This document shows positions 49,601-59,923 of a DNA stretch of 64,000 bases, piece after piece. Numbering within the stretch: the first letter of the stretch is position 1; each line of letters starts with the position of its first letter. Below the pieces are notes generated by a model, which worked only from the letters and a program-made list of their open reading frames with translations, searched no databases and had not been told where the DNA came from. This stretch comes from Seriola aureovittata (lineage: Eukaryota; Chordata; Actinopteri; Carangiformes; Carangidae): the NCBI RefSeq assembly GCF_021018895.1, contig NC_079365.1, forward strand, positions 15,141,501 to 15,205,500, given 5' to 3'. Made by a program: the position numbers and the translations under genes.

Positions 49601-52600
49601 ACCTGCAGTTCTTTGTTATAATGTGCTCTGTCTGTCATTTTCTCCTTTGGCCAAATCTTGCAAAACCCTGGACAGAACTCATTACTGCTACATTAATCGC
49701 ACCTTTTTCTATCTTTGGACACAATACTTTTTTCCCCCTGCTGCTTGCTTTTCGTAACTTTTAATTATGTCTGGACAACATGCAAATATAAAAATTGATT
49801 GGCTGCACATGTCTGTATAGGGATGCCACAGGCACATACACACACTTCTAATGATCTGCCCTTGGTTTCGTGTTTTGTGGAGCTTCATTATAACACTGAA
49901 TCTTAACAAAATGCCAAATCCATAGAATTAAGGCCTCTTCTCTTGACAGGTCAGAAATGATTCACTAATAATTTCTCAGTACAACTTAATGCCCCCAGGT
50001 TTGCTAGTGCAAAGAAACTGCAGTGGTGTGTAGAAACGTATTATGTGGCATAACATAAGAGGCCCGCAGGAGAAAAGAATAGATAGTCCAGTCTCTCTCC
50101 ATCACACAGCCACTGCCCAGATCCCCTCCTCTTAATTGTATCTCATTAGAATAGAGATGTGAACATCCCTAACATTAGACTCTCAGATTAAGATCTCAAT
50201 TAGAGGTGGGAATCTGTCTGCCTGTTTAAAATTAATCACCATTCATATTCATCCCAAAAAGTTTAATCGAGGACAACTGGACTTTGTTGTAAATACTTCT
50301 CATTCAAGAGGATTCTTCAGTTCTGACTTACTGGTGAGGAGGCCCAGGTATTTAACCTCTGTGTGGTCATTATCAACTTGGTTCCTTATTGCTCCTGGCT
50401 GTTGTAAAGACATTCACTGGAGACGTTGGAGTCACCTGAGGCCAATTTTGGAGTCACATGAGACCGTGTGTGAATGGTTGTTAAAATCCTGGGAAGGGAT
50501 GAAAAGGACAGCACTGTAGGTGGGGGATAGGTTGTCGTAGATGTCCTCCTGTGTTGAGGGATGGTTTCTCTACTTTGATGGCCTCCTTCGCTCCTCTCAC
50601 AGACCACCTGTCCTCTAAAATATGTACGTTGTCGAAGGAGGTAAACTGTTGTTGAGTCTTGACCTGAGGAGTTGACCAAGTATGTCCAACCATGTCCAGT
50701 TGCCCTTGATTCAACTTGGACCTTGGATAATCATGACCTGGATGAATGAGAACCTTCACAGACACCATTCATATTCATGTATATCCATATTCTGCTTGCC
50801 ATGCAATGGTACACCGAATTTTGAAACTTTAATGGCCAAGACTAATTCACTGCAAACCTCTCTAATGGTTTTCTTAATGGCCTTGTGCTTTCTTTTGAAT
50901 TGGTTTTCAGAGGGAAATCTCACAGCTACTGTAAAGCTACTGTTTACTTTAGGTCTTAAAGGAATATTAAGTTTTCTCCGCAGAGGCTGCATTTAAAGCT
51001 CTTCAGGAACTCTGCCACTCACTCAGCATGTTTACATGCACTCAAGTAGACTGGCTACTGTCATTTCTCTGCAGTAACCTAACTTCCTAAGCTTCGTGTA
51101 AATGTGAGCCTAAGTTTCTGTAAATCCAGTAAGAGAATTCTGGTTAACACAGCCAGATTTTTTTTTTTTTTATCATGTAAATGCTGAACTAGGATTCACA
51201 TTACTTTTCAAAAGTGCATGTTACAGGACAAAGATTTCAGATCAGGGAAAATATTACTCTGATGGCAGTGTGGTGGAATGAAAGGAAAGCTCATTACTGT
51301 GCTGTAGAGTACAGAAAGTCTGACTATGACTGAAACTGAAATAAATATCTCTAAAAAAGCCAGTTTTCAAAGCTGAATAGTCAGCTATTTACACGCAGAG
51401 CAAATCAAATCTAAACAAAAAAGAAAAACTCTTAAGGTTGCAGTATCATAATACAATAATACTCTTAAAATAACAAGACTAAAAGTCCACAGCCATGCTA
51501 GCAGTTATATGAAGCTGTACTTAGGCTCATGTTACACTGATGTAAATGTCATTAGTTTTGCAGGGTTTTGGTCACAAACCAAAGCATTTGGACAAATTAA
51601 AAGTTTGACCTGATGATGGAACGAGATGAAAAGTAAAGGGATCACGAGTTATTACAGTTTGTCTTGTGGGGGACGTGAAAGCGCGTACGAAAGTTCATGA
51701 CAATCCATCATCCTAAAAACCAAAAACTTCAATCTCATGGCGATGCTAAAGGAGTCAGTGTCTCATGAGAAACACAGGATTCATGACAAAAGCAAATGTC
51801 TGTGTAACATTTCATGGCAATCCATCCAATAGCTGCTGAGATATTTCAGTCTGAACCAAAGTGGTGGGCCGAGAGCGCGTTAGACTATAATTTCTGTAAC
51901 TAGAGCCACACTGCTAGCGTGGCGAAAGATGTGATCAGGGGCAGGGCACAAATCTGATTACTGACCAACTTCATCTCTGAATTTTTGATTTCCTGCCTTA
52001 ACCTCATTTCTCACAGTAACCTGGTCTAAGCATAATATTTGAGCCCACACTAATGTTGACAGTGTTACCTGCCCAACAGTGATATGTTAATCCCATACAT
52101 TGAAACGGATGATTAATAGTACATTCATAGTTTCAAAGTTAAGTGTTTTTATTTTTTTGTTTCTTTAACATCCAAAAGCTTCCAGGTGATGAGGATGGGA
52201 AAGGAAGTGGGGGGAGTTTATAATTCACAGCTGGGAGACTAGCTGCTCTTATTGCCTCTCAACTCTCACCAGCTCACCAGCTCACCAGCTCACCAGATCA
52301 ATTGTGGAGGACCTCTGGAGACCAGCAGCTGCTGACAGAGTCACTCTACTTGGAGCTCATCAAGTGCTTCTGCTTATTGATTGCATGGGTGCATGGAGAG
52401 GTTGCAACAAACCCATCGCCCTGCCTTCCGCTCTTCTAGCTCCATTTTCAGTCCTCAGATGTCCTCTGTCTCCGCCCACGGCCATCTTTGCACTCTTCCA
52501 CCGGGGCATGGAAGCAGGAAGGGGATGGAGGAGGCCTGGGCTTGCTGGGACTGATGCAGAAAATAGCCCTATTGCAGGCAGAATGAAAATACTCTGTTCC

Positions 52601-55600
52601 GGAGAAGTGTGTGACCATAAGGGACAGTCTGAATTGGACACCTCTGCTGAGGTGTGAAGTAGAGTTTTTGTCTCCTTCTACAGATAGGAAGGGGAAGAGG
52701 AGGTTATGGTGGGTGTGAGGAGGGTGGACTATGTGGCTGTAATAGTGCAGTGGGAGTAAATAGACCAAGGGAGAGAGAGAACTCAGGGGACTGTCACCAA
52801 TTGTCACCATGAGTTGCCCAGCTTTTGTATTAATTTTCCATTTTGTGTGCCTGGGGACAGGGGTGAGAAATCATCCACCTATAAATAGATGTGTGAGTGT
52901 GTCCATATTTTGTGTGTGTATATTGATGAGTGTGAAAGTGTGTGTTCTGTATCTAACCCATTGTGATGAAGTGGCTTACATCCATAGCTACGGGCCAGGG
53001 TGTTTCTCCATCTCGCTGTGGGCTCTGTGCTACTTGCAGGCTGTCACTGTGAATAGAAGACTGAATGAACGTTGTGTCTGCCTTTCATTATTCACCACCG
53101 CTCCTCAGCCATATCTCACATCTGTCCCCTGAGAGGGAGGTGTGCTGTCACTGATTCTTACTGCTGGCAAGACAACAGCTTTTTCCGTCTGAGGAACTGT
53201 CGTTTCTTCAAATCATAGTCAGGCCCTTTTTCAAGGAGAAATCCACCTGTGAAGGTCTCTCAGATATCAACCTGTGATCCTCAGGTTATTCCACTATATT
53301 GTGTTGTAATTAAATTTTTTGGGTGTAGGTACTTTCCTACAAGCTGCTTCGTCATCTTCTATTTCAAAGTGATGATTTCCTGTGTTAGAAACAACTTAGA
53401 AGAGTGTGGACACAGTCTGAACTAGGTGCTTTCAGTCAAACCTATAACTATCAGCGCATGTCTGGGATCACAGCCAAACTCTTAACTCAGAGCAAGAGCT
53501 ACTTTGAATTGTTTAATGACTGTGTCAACAAAACCTCTAGTTTACAAATTGGCACTAAACACAAAGTATATATAAATAAAAAATATAAATATAAAAAAAA
53601 CTCGTTAGGATTCATTGTCTTGGATCCATATTTGTCTGACAAAATTTTGTGCTAAGCTATCTAATAGCTGTCAAGTTTTTCACTCTCAACCACGAATGTT
53701 AACCTCATTTTAGCAGGAGAAGAAAAGGGGATCACCAAAGTCATTGGGCTTCATCCTCTGGAGACCATGGATGTATGTACCAAATTTCATGTCAGTTTAT
53801 CCAAAAGACTGACATTGTCACTCTTAGAGCTGCACCGCTAGCATGAATAGAAACACGAGTAAGTATACAGATGCCAGATATAATGGTTCATTTTTTTTAA
53901 CAATAGTAAAGTGTGAGGATGTGTTTTTTTTCATACTGCACGGCCATCATGGGCTCTGAAATTGAGTTCAGTCATGTATGGAACAGTCATTCATTGGCTG
54001 CCCTTGTGGAAGTTATTCAGCAAGTCATTGGTTACCTTTCGGCTATGTAGCATCAGGTTAGCAAATGTTAACAGGATGGACGAGGACTCCAGATCAATGG
54101 ACTTTCTCAAGGTTTTCCCAGTATAGTGGAAATAGAAAGTGGCCCAGCACTTTTTTTTTTTGTGTAGAGGCACAACAAACATACTGAAATTTCACAGTTA
54201 CTGATAAGCAAGATTTGTTGTAACAATGTGAAGGTGATACGCTTTGGTTAAAGTGTATTACATAATTTATATTCCTGAAGATATTTTCACTTTTCAGTAA
54301 TGAACTTAATTCGATTCGGTCAAATGCTTTATGGTTATGGTGGCTCGGTTGTCTGGCGAGCATTGCAACATATCTTTGTACCATGAACAGTAATGGGAAT
54401 TACCTTTTTGTTGTAAAGCCGTGACCTTTGACCTCGAAGTAATATGTAAATGCAGACTCTTCTGCTGCAGTGACAACAAAGAGATAGATGGAAGGTAGGA
54501 AAAGATGCCAAAGGGGCTTCTACAAAATACTGAATTAAGGGTGTGAAAGATTTCAGTTTTTGATTTTCAATAATTTTTTTGATAAATAAACATTTCTAGA
54601 ATCATGTTTTCACTTTGACATTGTGGATCATTGAGTGTAGCTTGATAACATTCATTCCCAATTAAATCAACACATTAATAACACAATAGAGTGTGAAAAA
54701 AGTGAAGGCATCTGAATACTTGCTGAAGCCACTGTAAATCCTCAATTGTTGAGGTCCATTGCATTCCAGGGGCTGTGATGAAGTGCTGTAATTTGCTTTT
54801 TTGCTGCGTAAATTTTTCCTCAACCTGCCTTGCTTCTATTTAAGTTAGTGATTTTCCGAGTTTTGTAGAATACCTTCTAACGTCTCCCAGAGACCTCCGC
54901 AGGACCTGCTGCATCCAGCTGAGTTTTTATGTGTAGGTGGAAAGAGTAATGAATCTAATGGGAGGATGGTGTGTTTCTAGTTGAAACAAACGAGCATCAG
55001 CATTTCCCTATACAGTGTTCTTGCAGTTTTAAGAGAGGCTGAGGCTTTTCTGAGATGTGATCAATTGATTTGAGCGTGCTGTTATTAAAGAAATTGATAT
55101 CTCTCTTTCTTCTGTGATTGATTCCTACATGTACGGTTGAACTATTGTGTTAAACAGTCTGTCTTTTTCTTCAGTTTTGATCCTGATCCAGTCTGATGTG
55201 TATCGTTAATATAGATCCCTGAAAAACTGAGGAATAAGAAAGGTAACAGAATGGACAAAGGAATAAAGACCCAGGGTGCATTACCAGTAGCACATCCAAC
55301 CTTCAGCATACGCAATTTTGAGTTTTATCCAAGCCTCTGAAAACACACACAACACAGTGAGGTAAAAATGTCCCTTCTGTCTGGGTCGATCTCCAGTCAG
55401 ACCTCTTGATATTTGCTGTGGTTTGCTGCTCGATTTTGTGAAACTGCTGTCCTCTAGAGAGTGAGATTGTCTAACATTTCCTGCCTCAAAACACAAACAC
55501 TGAGCAGAGAGATGAGACATGAAAAGAAGAACAAACCTAATGCACGAATCTTTGAAAAAAGGCTTCTGATGTCACATCTTTAAAGATATGTCTGGAAGTG

Positions 55601-55923
55601 AAAGATTGTGTCAGTGTAATTCATCAGACCTTTCTTTTTTTTGAAAGGCTGTAAAACCATATACAGTGTCAGCACTGATCTCTTCTGCTATACTTATGAC
55701 CCAGTTGCTCCGTGGCCATGTTTATATTTCAGAGTTAGTGATGCAGTAAATCAAGCTCCAGGGGTGGTGCTATCTATGTTTACTTTCCTCTTATTGGTGT
55801 TTTTTTATTGGAGGAGGGATGCTGTGTACTCACAGAGCAGCTGCTAGAGTGGTCAAAGACACTACAAAGCCCCATGAGACCCCTCCCATATATCTGTCTG
55901 TTTGTGTGTCCCTCAACCCACCC

Positions 55924-55989
<66 letters not shown>

Positions 55990-58900
55990 AACACATTCAC
56001 AGTGTATGCTATTTTTTCAGACAATTGGCCCAGTTATTCCTGATTTACCTCAACGTCTAGTTACAGCAACACCTAATGAACTTGCCCATTACATAAAGTG
56101 CCTTAGGCAGCACTAATTTCTTCCTTACAGTTGTTTGCTTTCATGGATAGAAAATCGTATATGGTAAAGGTAAGGCTAAGAGAGTTGAATACTGTCCATT
56201 TGTGCAACTTCTTTTTATTTCGCATCTTTTCTCTGGTTTCTCTTGGTCGGGTTTGTTAAAAAGCAGTTTGGGATTCGACTGTCACCTTAGAGGACTCGTG
56301 AAGATTATGAAGCTCATCTTGATTGTTACAGTTGCAATTATACTATTCCTGAGAGACTGCTTTGTGTGAGCAATAATAATAAAAACGTGATACTTTTATT
56401 GATTTAGTTGGGAATTACTGCTTGTATTTTCTAAAGAAGGTAAAAGGTCAGCTACAGGGTTGTACCCTGGGGGTGTAATAGATTCATTGTCTTGGTCAAG
56501 GGCATTTCATGAGAACTGATGCTTGAACTTGTGTCCTTTAAATTACGCTCTAACAGCTGGCTATGTCACTCTCCTCACCATTTACTTGGTTAATTATGTT
56601 CACACCTTTTTGTCAATGGCTTTTTCTGCAATCCTGCAAAAAGCTCTTTAAGTCTATTGAATAGATTTAAATTCACACCAAACTGTTTGAGGAAGAGGCT
56701 ATAAGGTTATATCTATTTAATGTTTTCTGGAAAACCAATTACGACAGATATTATAGGTAAACTAAGGAGGTATGCTATTTATGGCTAATCTAGCAAAATA
56801 AATACCTGGAAAAGAAATCAAGGTATTTATTACATGACTCTTGTAAATCCAATCTTCCTGTTAAGTGGATTTGCTCTTTGATGTATAGCATCACCCACAA
56901 TAGGCTGATATAACCATCAAAATTAAAACACAAGCTATCTTGGTATAAATGGTATAAAAACTAATGGTTTCTACACTGTCTGATATCTCTTATTACGATG
57001 CTTTACTACCTTGAGAAGCTGTAAACACATACAGTAGTGAAATCAGCGGGTGTAGTGTTTGGTAGAAATGAGAACATGTATATCTTTAATGTGTGATCCC
57101 TCATAATTAAAAAAGATAGTTTGCAGCTTCAGTATATTCTGATTCGTTTACACCCCAATCCTGACGTTGACTTTCTGCAGTGCAGCACCATAGGTTTTGG
57201 GAATATTCTCTTCAGAGTAAAGGCAGTGTGATTTGCGTGAATGTTTTGTCGTGTAGTAACCAGATCACTTGTTCTTCATCAACCACTTGCTCTCGATCAA
57301 TTTAAATGTAACATGTTTAATAGACAAAACACTTCAGTGGTGCAGGGTCATTAATTAATAAGAATGAGATTGCGTAACACAGAAAGAATGGCCAGGACAA
57401 AAAGTGACCCATTTTGAGGAACCATTATGAAGGTTAGGAAGAGGTAACAGTCTGTGGAACATATTGGTTTAGTGGTGTTGATACCAACTGGATGTGCAGC
57501 TGGTTCTTTGCCATGGGACAATGGATCAGAGAAAATAGGTGCAACTGTGATGGTCATAAATGTTGAGTCTGCTCTGAGGCGGCAGGCAGCAACGACTGAC
57601 CTGTTTTTAGACGATTAAGTCTCATCTACCTCTGTATCCTGCAGGAAAGCACATTTCCATCCCAGCAGCTCCCAGACACAGACGCAGGTTAAGTGGATGC
57701 ATGTTGACTCCATGATAGGCTTTAGGGAAATAGATGGCACCCAATCAGACAGCAGACATGGAGGCAGAGACCAGAAAAGGGCACGGGGAGGAAATAGAAC
57801 ATCTCGCTTGTCGTATAATTAAAACATTGAAGCCAGGAGTGAGTTTTGATTATGACAGGAAAGATAATCTGTTCACTATTTCTTTATTCATTTCCCTGGT
57901 GAGAGGGAATATGGATTCACTGGTCAGTGAAATGTATGTTCCAAAGATGAGACCTGCTTTGATCTGCCTATCACTTAATAATTGATGTTAGTAATGTAAG
58001 CTAAGCTAATGCTAATGCTCTCATAGGTTGGATGTTCCACTCCTGAACAGGTCTTTTTCCAACATAACCTGTAACCCCCCAAAAATAATGTAGTTAGCAT
58101 ACGTCATGTCCCTTGCCATTGGAATATAGGTTACTAAAGGTAGTTTTTATAGGTAGGGAGATAGTTAGATAGCCAGCCACGCACAGTTGAATCCATTCTT
58201 TACATTTTGCCCCTGTGTTTTTGGATTTATAAAAGTGCTTACTTACATTTAGTAAGTTATGACTGGAGAGAGTCACCTGTGGTGCGTAGACAGTGCCACC
58301 TTAACAAGTACACCTTTTTCAGAGGTGAATTGTAATAAATTGATTTATTATTAAAATTAATTTAAAACATATTGATCAAATTTTCCAAGTAATGATTCGA
58401 TGATTTGTGCTTGTATATTTAATCTATGCCCCTTCTCAATTATAGCCCTTGAGAATAATGAATGCAGCAGATTAAATAAAGTTAAAAGAAAGGAAACAAT
58501 TAAATGTCCCTACTTCTATATTTATATCTATATCTATGGTATTTTCCTGTCTGTCAGAAATTTTTAACGAATGTCATCTGATAGAGAAAAAAGAAAAGGT
58601 TCTTAAATTTTTATTATTATTTGAAGAGTTTGTATGGCAGTTTGGTTTATATGTGTATGGTTTGTGCAATAGTGGCACTGTTTACACAAACACATAAGGA
58701 GTTGGCTCAAGTAAATATTCATCTATTTGAGGCAATTCTTCATGTTAACAATAATGGGAGTGATAAGGAGTAACCTAATATTCTCATGCAGAGTCAGAGT
58801 TCTTTGAAATACATCAAAGGGCAACTCTCTGGATATCAAAAGTAAGTGGAACTGAAATGAATATTATAATCGCAGATTAAACATTGCAAAATACCTGCAG

Positions 58901-59851
58901 GGAGGGACACAATTTAATAAATGCCTCATTTTGGAGAGAGACTGGTTGGAAGGTGAGAATTAGATTTTTTTTAGAACTCCACTTGATATTGCGAAATACC
59001 TTAAGACAGTGACTCGGTTGGAGATTGCAGTTGCAAAAGTTTTCATAGGAAAAAAGCCTATACTGACACATCAGTCAATATACTAAGCATATACCATACT
59101 ACTAACTACACACCACTTTTTTCAAAAGAAAAGAATGACAAAATTTCATTACTAAAGACATAACCCTTGAAAGCCATGTGAACAACAATGTGGCCTAACT
59201 TTGCTCGCAGACCTCAGGTCCCAAAACTATACATTTTAGTGCAACTGTTAAAAGTTAATCAAGTCCACTGAAAACTTCAATCTCTATTTTTTTTTTTTTA
59301 ACACAGAGTAACAGGATCACTGACAGTATGCACTAGAATGATGCATAATCCAGTCGCCCACAATGCTGTTTACTGGATGGCCTGCTTAGCTTTAGATGTT
59401 ATACTAATGCCAAAGTAGCACTAATTACCTTAGGCTACAACAAAACATTTCCGAGATGGTAGGAAAATGTCATTTGTCATTTCCTGTACTGAAAGCAAAA
59501 ATCTGCACATATAATAGAGTGAGGTCTCATGCTGTCATAGAGTGCTGAGCAATGTTCAGGTTTTCATTTCTCCCAGAGATAATGAGGTGATTTCATGACG
59601 AGTTCCTCCTCTCTGGCTGATGGTTAATCAGTAAAATAACTTGATGTAGTCTCCAGTAAAAATGAAAACCTGCAGTCCCTCCTGGCACTGGGGTTGACGC
59701 CTCTTATGCAGACAGAATATGATAATTATGAACAAGTTACTGTTTTTAACAAGGTAAATGTGACTGTCAGTAATGCACACATATATTGGTACACATCTTT
59801 CTCACATAGGCTACTGTTTTCTTTCTCTTATCTGTGACAGTATCCCTTGGA

Positions 59852-59923
<72 letters not shown>

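Noticed and set aside
52304..52810. Opposed open frames of 117, 93 and 120 codons
   Set aside because: Composition reflects a locally GC-richer stretch. No splice context, no recognised motif, and frames overlap on both strands.
55780..56116. Open frames with His/Thr and Cys/Val runs on both strands
   Set aside because: They are translations of the CA microsatellite; the same applies to the frame at 59834-60043.
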